Assembly (NCBI GenBank): GCA_037178625.1
Contig: CM074131.1
Location: forward strand, 3,720,001-3,784,000
Direction of reading: 5' to 3'
Source of the DNA: Skeletonema tropicum
Lineage: Eukaryota; Bacillariophyta; Thalassiosirophyceae; Thalassiosirales; Thalassiosiraceae
Length of the DNA: 64,000 nucleotides
Below the pieces are notes generated by a model that saw only the letters and a program-made list of their open reading frames with translations, did no database searches and had not been told where the DNA came from. Every line of letters begins with the position of its first letter. Position 1 is the first letter of the stretch. Made by a program: the position numbers and the translations under genes. Of this stretch, positions 42,492-51,491 are shown piece after piece.

Positions 42492-43598
42492 CTAATCCTT
42501 TTCATTGATAGGCGAATACACTTCTAAAGCATCGACACTCACAACCGTCCTCTCTGGTAAGATAATCCCAGTAAGTTGCTTTCCATATACACATCCAGTG
42601 TCCAATCCAATCGCATACTTTTCTTGTTGCAAACCGCGTTTGGCGTCATGGCCAAATATGACTAGCTCGGGTCCTTTCCATGCCTTGGCAATGCTTTCTT
42701 TGGTTTCTTGGCCATCAATTTTGTCTGAGGTAGAAATCAAGTCTCGAATAGTAGTCATTGTTTTCGTCTGTTGATCATTTAAAGAAATATTCGGAACAAG
42801 ACCTGCATGCACCACAATCGCATCTTGGTCGTGCTTCGTCTCATGCTCACTTCCCTGAGATTGTTGCAATAATCTCGAAGGTATAGTAATCGTATACGGC
42901 GTTTCAGCCAACCAGTCTATATCCTCGTCACTCAATCCCTCCTTCACCCAATCATACTTTGATTTTCGAGCACACTCCTCATCACCCAATGCAGCGGCCA
43001 GGGCACGATCGTCATGGTTGCCCCTCACAGTGAACATATTGCGATTGTTTTGCTGCTGCCACCTCACAAATTTCACAACCTCGGCAGATTGAGGACCTTT
43101 ATTCACCAAGTCACCTACGAGTACAATGGCACGAAAGTTTTCAAAACCTTCGTTGTGTTGATGGATTGCCTTTTCAATGAGAAGTTTGAGTTCGGTTAGG
43201 CAGCCATGTACGTCACCGATGATTAATACCTTGTTGCTGTATTGTGCATCTTCTTGCTCATAATGATAATGTTGATGCAGCTTTAACAATCTATCAAGAT
43301 TATCGTGTGGTATTTGTGGTAATGGTATCTTATGATGTTGTTTAAAGTATTCATCTGCCTTTGTTGAGTACGTTCTAGCAGAGGATTGATTTTTGTGAGA
43401 CAGTTTCGTTGCTTCGGCCATTTTCAAAGCATCGCTTGCGTTTAGATGAACACTTTCTACAACACCAAAGTTACTGTCACTATCATAGCTGCTTGCAGCC
43501 AGTGACAAACTTGAATCTGATGCACCATTGAAGAAGATGAATGCATAGGAGCAGTATGATAACCAACCAAGAATAAGAGCTTGCCTCCAACACAACAT
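42492..43598 (-). CDS. ApaH-like (ALPH) metallophosphatase with N-terminal signal/anchor
   Basis: 368 aa, ATG at 43598. The hydrophobic N-terminus (about residues 5-24) suggests secretory-pathway or vacuolar entry. The metallophosphoesterase motifs are in order: GDVHGC (128-133), GDLVNKGP (about 161), GNHDD (about 193), VVHAGL (about 263) and GHDA (about 318). Then comes LDTGCVYGKQLTGIILP, typical of ApaH-like phosphatases rather than PPP phosphatases. Relatives cleave dinucleoside tetraphosphates or polyphosphate (for example the yeast endopolyphosphatase Ppn2) or mRNA caps. A compartment with polyphosphate would fit the targeting, but that is inference. All metal ligands appear intact. It is divergent from the secreted repeat protein. 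Confidence 0.85.
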   Translation of the reverse strand: MLCWRQALILGWLSYCSYAFIFFNGASDSSLSLAASSYDSDSNFGVVESVHLNASDALKMAEATKLSHKNQSSARTYSTKADEYFKQHHKIPLPQIPHDNLDRLLKLHQHYHYEQEDAQYSNKVLIIGDVHGCLTELKLLIEKAIHQHNEGFENFRAIVLVGDLVNKGPQSAEVVKFVRWQQQNNRNMFTVRGNHDDRALAAALGDEECARKSKYDWVKEGLSDEDIDWLAETPYTITIPSRLLQQSQGSEHETKHDQDAIVVHAGLVPNISLNDQQTKTMTTIRDLISTSDKIDGQETKESIAKAWKGPELVIFGHDAKRGLQQEKYAIGLDTGCVYGKQLTGIILPERTVVSVDALEVYSPINEKD

Positions 43599-43935
43599 AT
43601 GTTTAGTTGTAGGATAGGGTGCGTGGGCCTTTCCGTTTGTGAGATCAGCATTGCCTTTAATTCATTCATCCCTCATCCCCGCTTCGTTGCGTTTCCGATA
43701 ATGTATCCGTCACATACTTATCACGCGTGACACTTGCTGAAAATTTGCGCGAAGCCACAAATTTGGCGGTACTCGCGTCCGTTCTCAATCAAAATTTTGT
43801 CCTCCCACTTTTTTGGTGCATCAACCATGAAATACCCGTTCGCTACCGCTCACTCATTGTTGAAAGTAAACCTGCCACTAACACTTCACAGTACATAGTT
43901 TTCAATTTGCAATTGATTGTATCACCTGTACAAAA
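43599..43935. promoter_or_regulatory. Bidirectional promoter region
   Basis: 337 bp between divergent start codons. No motif assigned; role inferred from geometry. Confidence 0.4.
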
Positions 43936-45954
43936 ATGATCATGATCAGAGCACTCGCAGCCGCAGCCACAGCTCTGGCTCACGTCACGCTACTTTCTTC
44001 ATCGGTATCTGCATACTACAACTACAACTACTACAACTATTATGATTTCGCGAACTACTGTAACAAACAGCAGTGTTGCTGGGCACTAAATGTGAATCAC
44101 TGGGACATCCCCAACCTTTGCTACGGCTGCGATGGGCAGGACGTGTGCAATTATTACTCTCCTCAATACACTCCTCGCACACCCATGCCAACACCCCGCC
44201 CAACAAAAAATCCTACGAAACATCCTACTAAAAAGCCTACGATCGCAGTAAGGAATGATGGATGGAATAATGATGGTTATGGTGACAAGTGGAGTGGTGG
44301 CCAGAAGAATTTTTGCTGTCAAACCACCGGGAATTGTCCCATTGCAACTCCAGTCGTGACACATCGGCAGTGGTTGGATCGAGCTAATAGGATCAAGTTA
44401 AAGTACTGCTGTGAAAGGAGCATCAGCAGTTGGCAAGGAGACAGTTGGGGAGGTGGCAATAGATGGGGAGGCGGCAATAGCTGGGGCAATGGCGGAAATA
44501 GTTGGGGAAACAGCAATAGCTGGGGAAATAGCAATAGTTGGGGAAGTGGTAGCCGTGGCCGATCGCTACAACAACTTCTGCCCCTTTGCATCAATACTGA
44601 TATGCCAACAGAATCTCCGACAGAAATGCCAACTCTATTTCCAACTGTAACTAGCTCACCTACCGCAAGTCCGTCGGCAAGTCCCACACTAGATAGTCCT
44701 TCAAGTGGACCTAGTTTGTCCTCACAACCAAGCTTGAGCTCGTCACCAAGTTCGCAGCCAAGTGTGTCTAGTTCACCAAGTATTAGTTCGCAGCCAAGTT
44801 CACAACCAAGCCTTTCTTCACAACCAAGTCTCAGTTCGCAACCAAGCTTGAGCTCGTCACCCAGTTCGCAGCCAAGTGTGTCTAGTCCACCAAGTATTAG
44901 TTCATCGCCCAGTTCACAACCAAGTCTCAGTTCGCAACCAAGCTTGAGCTCGTCACCCAGTTCGCAGCAGCCAAGTGTGTCTAGTTCACCAAGTATTAGT
45001 TCATCGCCCAGTTCACAACCAAGCCTTTCTTCAGAACCAAGTCTCAGTTCGCAGCCAAGCGTGAGCTCGATGCCCAGTTCACAGCCAAGTGTGTCTAGCT
45101 CACCAAGTGTGTCTAGTTCACCAAGTATTAGTTCATCGCCCAGTTCGCAACCAAGCCTTTCTTCACAACCAAGTCTCAGTTCGCAGCCAAGCGTGAGCTC
45201 GATGCCCAGTTCGCAGCCAAGTGTGTCTAGTTCACCAAGTGTGTCTAGTTCACCAAGTATTAGTTCATCGCCCAGTTCGCAACCAAGCCTTTCTTCAGAA
45301 CCAAGTCTCAGTTCGCAGCCAAGCGTGAGCTCGATGCCCAGTTCGCAGCCAAGTGTGTCTAGTTCACCAAGTGTGTCTAGTTCACCAAGTAAGAGTTCAT
45401 CGCCCAGTTCGCAACCAAGTCTCAGTTCGCAACCAAGTCTCAGTTCGCAACCAAGCGTGAGCTCGATGCCCAGTTCACAGCCAAGTGTGTCTAGCTCACC
45501 AAGTGTGTCTAGTTCACCAAGTATTAGTTCATCGCCCAGTTCGCAACCAAGCCTTTCTTCAGAACCAAGTCTCAGTTCGCAGCCAAGCGTGAGCTCGATG
45601 CCCAGTTCGCAGCCAAGTGTGTCTAGTTCACCAAGTGTGTCTAGTTCACCAAGTATTAGTTCATTGCCCAGTTCAGAACCAAGTCTCAGTTCGCAACCAA
45701 GCGTGAGCTCGATGCCCAGTTCGCAGCCAAGTGTGTCTAGTTCACCAAGTGTGTCTAGCTCACCAAGTATTAGTTCATCGCCCAGTTCAGAACCAAGCCT
45801 TTCTTCACAACCAAGTCTCAGTTCGCAACCAAGCGTGAGCTCGATGCCCAGTTCGCAGCCAAGTGTGTCTAGTTCACCAAGTATGTCTAGTTCACCAAGT
45901 AAGAGTTCATCGCCCAGTTCAGAACCAAGTCTCAGTTCGCAACCAAGCTTTTGA
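43936..45954 (+). CDS. Secreted Cys/Gly-Trp-rich protein with a long Ser/Pro/Gln repeat domain
   Basis: 672 aa, ATG at 43936. The signal peptide ends near SSSVSA. The mature part begins with a Tyr/Asn-rich YNYNYYNYYDF stretch and a Cys-rich region (NKQQCCWALNV...LCYGCDGQDVC), then TPRPTKNPTKHPTKKPT spacers. A second Cys cluster (NFCCQTTGNCP, KYCCERS) and a GGNSWGNGGNSWGNSNSWG tract follow. The last about 430 residues are SSQPSLSS-type repeats organised in 44-residue (132-bp) higher-order units. GTGAGCTCGATGCCCAGTTC recurs every 132 bp from 45061 to 45835, apart from one 114-bp step. It is probably a heavily O-glycosylated cell-wall or mucilage protein. A frustule or adhesive role is inference. 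Confidence 0.85.
   Translation: MIMIRALAAAATALAHVTLLSSSVSAYYNYNYYNYYDFANYCNKQQCCWALNVNHWDIPNLCYGCDGQDVCNYYSPQYTPRTPMPTPRPTKNPTKHPTKKPTIAVRNDGWNNDGYGDKWSGGQKNFCCQTTGNCPIATPVVTHRQWLDRANRIKLKYCCERSISSWQGDSWGGGNRWGGGNSWGNGGNSWGNSNSWGNSNSWGSGSRGRSLQQLLPLCINTDMPTESPTEMPTLFPTVTSSPTASPSASPTLDSPSSGPSLSSQPSLSSSPSSQPSVSSSPSISSQPSSQPSLSSQPSLSSQPSLSSSPSSQPSVSSPPSISSSPSSQPSLSSQPSLSSSPSSQQPSVSSSPSISSSPSSQPSLSSEPSLSSQPSVSSMPSSQPSVSSSPSVSSSPSISSSPSSQPSLSSQPSLSSQPSVSSMPSSQPSVSSSPSVSSSPSISSSPSSQPSLSSEPSLSSQPSVSSMPSSQPSVSSSPSVSSSPSKSSSPSSQPSLSSQPSLSSQPSVSSMPSSQPSVSSSPSVSSSPSISSSPSSQPSLSSEPSLSSQPSVSSMPSSQPSVSSSPSVSSSPSISSLPSSEPSLSSQPSVSSMPSSQPSVSSSPSVSSSPSISSSPSSEPSLSSQPSLSSQPSVSSMPSSQPSVSSSPSMSSSPSKSSSPSSEPSLSSQPSF
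44717..45954 (+). repeat. Ser/Pro repeat tract with 132-bp higher-order units
   Basis: Basic 18-bp (6-aa) units coding SSxPSx are grouped into 132-bp units. GTGAGCTCGA occurs near 45061, 45193, 45325, 45457, 45589, 45703 and 45835. Confidence 0.9.
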
Positions 45955-46810
45955 ATGAAGAAAAGTGATGTTGATGTAAAATGAATAAGTATGTATGTTT
46001 GTAGTTCCAAAGAAGTAGTTGAGTAAAAGGAGCTAAGTAGCTAAGTATAGGCCGTCAGCAACATTCTAAAGTTTGGATACAAGTCTCGATATCATCACTA
46101 TTAAGTGTCTAGAGTCTAGAGTAACAGGAGTATTCTGTATTGTACTCTATATTCTGTATCTTCCCTCCATTATTTCAAAAGATGCTTCGCGAATCTCAAG
46201 CTGACTCATCATCCATTACTTCGAATCTGGCTTTGCAAGTACACATTTAGCAGCACTTCCTACCTACTACTTCTTTTTCAAGTAGTACACAGTACTTCAT
46301 GTTCCCTCTCATTCAGGAAGCAGAGTGAGTACGTACTTAAATAATTAGTGCTTCTGCTCCCCAAATTTGTGATAATTTCACAGCACGACATCCTTGAGAG
46401 GGGAACGGTACTAACAATCTCAATCAGTCTTTTGTACATTGGCTCTTTTGATTCATTGTACTGATTCCTACATAGTCAAGCTGTGTTCAAATAATTTGAA
46501 ACGAAGGAAAGCGCGCTTCCGTGAATAGGAATCGTCTGAAGCGTTAGATGGCTGTCGCAAACACCACTCAATATCACCTGATAATCACGCAATGCGCAAG
46601 CCAGCAGCCATTCAAAGCGTTTCATTTGCTGAATGAGATGCATGCCGGACTCCGACTAAAAATCGCTGTAGACGGCGTTAGTTACCTGTCATTTCTGAGG
46701 AGCATCAACATAATTTCACCACTAATTAATTCTGACACCGCACTACAATCAAATATTCGATAGGAAGAGAGTTTTCACAATATTAAGCCACAACAACACA
46801 CAATAACAAA
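45955..46810. other. Intergenic region
   Basis: About 850 bp with no supported gene. It is the presumed promoter of the next gene. Confidence 0.4.
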
Positions 46811-47857
46811 ATGCCATTCTTCTACTCTCAATACCTCAAGGACGACAAAAAGGCCTGGGCCGCTCGTGAAGTCTCTCACATCCCCGAGGACTCACCCACC
46901 AAAAAGAACACCAAGTCATCCTCCACCACCACAGCCACTGCCACCGCCACCAATAAACAATCCTCTACTAAAAAATCCGGCAAGGCCCCCTCCCGCCTAG
47001 TCTGGCACAGTAACGTCGGTTCCTCCCAACACAAACACATCAAAAAGGGAGGATTCTTCTCCGCCTTTCAATACAACGACCCGTCCAAAAAAAAGACGGT
47101 CCACTTTGCCACCATTGAAGTTCAACCGTACAACTGGGACTACAGTTGTGACGGGGATGTGTATTACCGTAAGGAACAGATTACTGCCATGAATAAACAA
47201 CGGTTTACCGATGCGAGTAAGTTACGTAAACAGCGGAATATCAAGGTCCCTCCCAAAGACAAGGCGAAGGAACAGACACAGACACAGGCCATGGATGATG
47301 TGGACATTGCCAAACGACATCCTGATATTGACCGTCTCCTCCAAGAAGCATTCGATCCCTCCCGTGATATTGATGAAGAAGTTTCCATCCGTGGCATTGA
47401 ACACTTTGTCTATCCCACACTCCAACAAGAAATGATTCGACGGAAAAAGCATGCCAAGCGAGAATTACTCAACTTTCAACATTCCAAGCGTCCCGATCCA
47501 CGGGGGTGGAGGTTGGCACGACTCAGTGAGGCGAATACACAGTGGGCAAGGGAGGTGGCGATTGAGAAGGGGATGAGGTATTGTATGAATCAGGAGAAGA
47601 TTTATGGGAAGGAGGAGTGTGGTATTTCGAGGGATGAGTTGGAGAGGAGTAAGGATGAGTTGGATAATTTGCATATGTTGAAGGAGAGTCAGAGTGTTGT
47701 GGATGTTAGTAGGGAGGAAGAGGAGGAGGAGGGGGGGGAGGGTGGTGTGAGGGATATTACGAAAATGATGCCTAATGTCAAGATGGCATATTCGGAAGAT
47801 ACCCAGGAGAGTAGGGAGATATCACAGAGTGCAGGGGTGGATACAAGAGAGGATTGA
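46811..47857 (+). CDS. GIEHF-family protein (divergent paralogue of the three-copy gene)
   Basis: 348 aa, intronless, ATG at 46811. A Lys/Ser/Thr-rich N-terminus leads to the family core: KKTVHFATIEVQPYNWDY, VYYRKEQITAMNKQRFTDAS, then SIRGIEHFVYPTLQQEM and RRKKHAKRELLNFQ. This pattern parallels SVRFAETSQ, YTKEDRKEF, GLEHFYLDK and RRKRHTEAVLWKQ of copies A-C. It also parallels the gene at 57826 more closely (VHFSTVEVKTY, RGIEHYVYPELRREIV). The C-terminal tail is acidic. I do not recognise a biochemical function; the core is probably a small alpha/beta domain plus a basic helix. Confidence 0.72.
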   Translation: MPFFYSQYLKDDKKAWAAREVSHIPEDSPTKKNTKSSSTTTATATATNKQSSTKKSGKAPSRLVWHSNVGSSQHKHIKKGGFFSAFQYNDPSKKKTVHFATIEVQPYNWDYSCDGDVYYRKEQITAMNKQRFTDASKLRKQRNIKVPPKDKAKEQTQTQAMDDVDIAKRHPDIDRLLQEAFDPSRDIDEEVSIRGIEHFVYPTLQQEMIRRKKHAKRELLNFQHSKRPDPRGWRLARLSEANTQWAREVAIEKGMRYCMNQEKIYGKEECGISRDELERSKDELDNLHMLKESQSVVDVSREEEEEEGGEGGVRDITKMMPNVKMAYSEDTQESREISQSAGVDTRED

Positions 47858-48429
47858 TTAGAGTGTTAACTGTGCTAGAAACTAAAAAAGGGGGAGATTG
47901 ATTTAGGGGATAGATGAAAGATGAAGGGGGGGGGGAGAAATTTAAAACCCTCCCAATTTATCGTTCTCGCACTTTGTAAGTGTGAGACGCGAGACTTGTG
48001 TTAGAAGACTATGTTGCGGGGGATACTACATTAAATGTTGAGAAATTGTACTATTTAATTAAACTTATTAGGCAAATAAATATTACTAGCGTCATAACTG
48101 ACTTGGAACTTGCAAGTGGGTTAGTGGAACGGGGGGGATGAAACATCATGCCAAACAATCATGGGATCAACAAGATACCTCGGTACCATAGGTCTTGGAT
48201 AGATAGATCAAGCTGTGAAGCAGGCCATCGCGATAGTGTGTGTGTGTAACTCGACCTTTGGGCATGACACGTCTTTCCCAACTAACGGACTGACGAGTCT
48301 CGGGCAGTGTTCGTGCAACCCCTGTGCGCTTGCTATTATAGAAATAAATGACTATAAACCCCGCACTTGAAGATCCAGCTAGCCAACCCCTTTAGGCACT
48401 ATCCTCCACAGACATATGCGATCCCATCT
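47858..48429. other. Intergenic region
   Basis: About 570 bp with G-runs at 47925-47935 and a short (GT)n tract at 48238-48248. Nothing else seen. Confidence 0.4.
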
Positions 48430-48870
48430 CAGACGCGTCCTCAGATACAATGAAGAGTCATCCTCTTCCCTTTTCAGGTCCGCATCAAACGGCTGCTCCC
48501 ACCACCACTGGCGGGTGCTAGTACCGCGTTGTCTCTCACCATATCAACTAAGATTGAGGATCGAGCGCTCCCTGATGTATGCCCAATGTAGGTAGTCTGT
48601 CAAAGTGTGCCCAACCTCTTCAAAACATCCTTCTTATCTGGATACGCCTACTCTTCAGTCTGGTCTAGGTCGATTCTTCCTTGCCATATGGCATGCAGGC
48701 AGCTCGATAATAGAAGCATTCCAGACATCTCATCGGCCAAATCCGTCAAAACCCAAGTCTCACTCCCATACAACAACACTGCCTGCACGATCGCCTTAAA
48801 GAACATACTGCAAAATCTGGGTTTCACGTTTTCCACACGCAAGAGCCGGTGAATCATTTTCCACACCTTT
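48430..48870 (-). mobile_element. LINE (non-LTR retrotransposon) reverse-transcriptase 3' remnant
   Basis: The minus strand reads HRLLRVENVKPRF, MFFKAIVQAVLLYGSETWVLT and SCLHAIWQGRIDL, then after stops KKDVLKRLGTL and TSGSARSSILVDMVRDNA. The FYKA-QAVLLYGSETWVLT pattern is characteristic of the region after the RT domain in LINEs. It is broken by stops and short, so it is dead. Confidence 0.7.
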
Positions 48871-49069
48871 GCGGGCCTTGGATAGATTACCCCGTATCAT
48901 CTATCGTTATGAGCCGACCGAGATACTAAAACATATCCACCCTTTCAAGATCCTCTCCGTACAATGTGAAACCTACTTCGATAGATCTCTTGGCTACTTA
49001 TAGAGATGAACAAACTGCAAAAAGAATCACCACATCATGCACAGAAAACATCAACAGAGTTGCCTCAAT

Positions 49070-50170
49070 CTAATTTTCAGGCAACAAGAGAAACGGCAAT
49101 ACATTCCTGATGATAATACTTGCACCGGAAGTAACTTGCTTCTGAAGTCGGGCCTCTTGCCGTGCCCTTTTCTTTTGCCGTCTTGTGGTTCTAACACCCT
49201 CCCGACCAGGCATGTCGTCCTCACTCCCATCCAAGTTGGCTTTCCAAAGGTCAAGTTCAAGAAGTGTCACGGCCTCCTTGACCAAGAGGTAGTGCTCGTT
49301 TTTGCAATGAGCTGTTTTGCGGAGGGCTATCTGAATCCAGATAAGAATACCATCGGGAGTACAATCTACTTGAAGACGTCCGAGGTTCGTCCGATTGATT
49401 TCTTCATACATTCATTTCATTTCTCCAGCTCTGCAAGTGCAAATGAGAAATAGTCTTGCGGATGCCCCCAACAAAATTAATCGATGCTAAACGCAGGGAA
49501 AGCCTGAATGCATCTCGATGGATCATATCTTCCATCAATGGCATGGTGATACGGCTCAGGGATCTACAGTGTGTGTGGGCACACTGTTCAACTGTTTCTA
49601 CTGTGGATGGGAGTGTCAGATGTATCAACGAACTGGAATCTCCGATGCTGCATTTCCAACTACAAGTCTTTCAGGGAGCTGAAAATCCAACAGTTTACGA
49701 CACTCTCCAAATGCATACCTCTCGATTATTCTGACGGATGGCATCGTTATGTTTCGTAGATAATCGAATTGTTTCGAGCTTCTTATCGTACCAAACACCA
49801 CCTCTGTCAAGGCACCACATTTCAGAAACGAAGCTTTGCCAGTGACCTTGACACCTGGTAAATAATAAAGGCGTCGTAACGAAAAAGATTCTTCCCCAAT
49901 CGTCTCTACACCTTCATGGAACTCAATCTCCAATAAATTGGGACAATTGTTAAAGACAAAGCCATCTGCAATAAGTCGCACCCCCCCCGAATCAAGAATC
50001 AGTTGAGGTGTAACGTGTCGATGATTATCGAGTCGAGGACGAGGAGCAGAAGACGAATGATCATCGAAAATAGAAGCGATAACACGATATTCGGCCGTGC
50101 CGCAGCCGTTCGCTGCCAATTGCTGGCAAACGAATGAAACCAAACGCACACCGCACCCCGAATGTATCAC
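49070..50170 (-). pseudogene. BspA-like leucine-rich-repeat gene, broken by at least two frameshifts
   Basis: The first part (50170 down to about 49640) reads CGTAEYRVIASIFDDHSS, FVFNNCPNLLEIEFHEGVET, SFLKCGALTEVVFG and IIERYAFGECRKLLDF, typical of LRR_5 repeats. It then shifts frame near 49640, where DSSSLIHLTLPSTVETVEQ begins in the next frame. It shifts again near 49411 (WRNEMN to MYEEINRTNLG). The C-terminal part carries the family tail EHYLLVKEAVTLLELDLWKA and RTTRRQKKRARQEA. The frame begins with GTG, not ATG. No GT-AG introns explain the shifts. A hAT element starts 78 bp upstream. Confidence 0.7.
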
Positions 50171-50247
50171 GAGGTGTTAGAGAAGGGAGAGAGGTGGTTA
50201 TAGTTCATGGTTGTTAATGTTGACGGTGTCTACGAAGCCGCTACAAC

Positions 50248-51483
50248 TAGCGTAATGGAATTTCACCATTTTTGGAGGGGGTTGAAAATTGCAGGTTGAA
50301 ATTTCAGAAATTTCAGAAATTTCAAGGGATTAAATTTCACTCTAGCTTATCCTGAGATAGTCGTAATACTTTGCACTCTGCAGTCAACACATCACTCTAA
50401 GAGAGACTGTCAGCAAGCTTCTTTCCAAGCATCTTCTTCGCATCCATGATATGACGGAGGTTTTCCTTCCCTCGAAGAAGTGCAACACCAGTTGGATCCT
50501 TCATCCTATTCCTATCCTTCACAAGAATGCTGTTCTTCAGAGGTTTGGCCCTACGCTCACAATCCATCGATCCGACAGTTCCCATAGACATTAGAGGCTT
50601 AGCAACCAATCGATAGAAGTCAGATGATCCTGCATAACATTCAAACCACGTGATGCGACCAGAAATAGCACCAGTTGATTCCACATACTGTACCACATTT
50701 TTGATACTAAAAGACTTGTTGTTCTGTTGCAGCTGTTCCAAAGATGGAAGCGATGGAAGTGGAACGTCAAAAGAATGAAACCAGTCATTGTTTTGAGTAT
50801 CAAAGTCCTCAAAATCCTTTTTAACTCTCCTCCGCATCTCATCAGAACCATCTTCACCCAAAGGCACATACCACTCGATCATCTTCCTTACGAGCGCAGC
50901 CTTGTTAGTCTGCAGGTAGAACAACTCCCTCCACACACGAGAGTTTGGGTCACAGAGGAAACACATCAAGTGATGCTCATCGAGTAAACCAACCTTCAGT
51001 CCGCTGGGATCAACACCATCCATATTGAAACGTTCACGGATCATACCAGCAACTTCTGCTCTTGAGCCCTGACCAAGAAGTTCATCAAACTCGGGAGTGA
51101 GACACTTGTTAATATCATTGCGCAGCGCTTGAACCAAGAGGGGGTAAGCACTAAGTGGCATATCCTTCGCATGTAAGCTGAATTACTACGAAGGAATAAG
51201 TAATACTGCATTGTTAGTCGCCAGCATTTTGGTGAAGAGTTACTCTCCACTGAGTTGACAAACTCATCATCTGGATGGTGCGTGGTGTTCTTTGGGGTTT
51301 GGTGGTTGGTGGAATGAAGGGTCTTAGGTTATTTTTGTGCTACGTGTTGGTTCAGTACCATCCGTTCGCGCCAGAATTTTTGTGAAATTTCATTGTTGGC
51401 CAAAATTGGTGCAACTTTCACCCTGTAAATTTCACGAAAGTTGCAGTAGTGAAATTTCACCCTTTTGAAATTCCATTACGCTA
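50248..51483 (-). mobile_element. hAT-type transposon, 1236 bp, with 8-bp target duplication
   Basis: The ends TAGCGTAATGGAATTTCA (50248) and its inverted copy finishing at 51483 are flanked by GCTACAAC at 50240-50247 and 51484-51491. Subterminal GAAATTTCA words cluster at both ends. It carries the single frame described next. Too small for an autonomous hAT, so likely a deletion derivative. Confidence 0.9.
50397..51161 (-). CDS. C-terminal fragment of a hAT transposase inside the element
   Basis: 254 aa, ATG at 51161. The visible features are SGLKVGLLDEHHLMCFLCDP, then ITWFECYAGSSDFYRLVAKP, VGSMDCERRAKPLKN and RNRMKDPTGVALLRGKENLRHI. These fit the hAT dimerisation region (W-F, small residues then S-x-x-ER, RNR, x-KEN). 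The N-terminal DNA-binding and most of the catalytic DDE region are absent. This would make it inactive alone, although a truncated dimerising protein could act as a repressor. The termini and target duplication around it support the assignment. Confidence 0.65.
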   Translation of the reverse strand: MPLSAYPLLVQALRNDINKCLTPEFDELLGQGSRAEVAGMIRERFNMDGVDPSGLKVGLLDEHHLMCFLCDPNSRVWRELFYLQTNKAALVRKMIEWYVPLGEDGSDEMRRRVKKDFEDFDTQNNDWFHSFDVPLPSLPSLEQLQQNNKSFSIKNVVQYVESTGAISGRITWFECYAGSSDFYRLVAKPLMSMGTVGSMDCERRAKPLKNSILVKDRNRMKDPTGVALLRGKENLRHIMDAKKMLGKKLADSLS

Positions 51484-51491
51484 GCTACAAC

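Noticed and set aside
44319..46010. 563-codon minus-strand frame rich in GCELGIEL repeats
   Set aside because: It is the mirror of the Ser/Pro repeat gene. The repeat lacks antisense stops by composition, and there is no domain or signal of its own.
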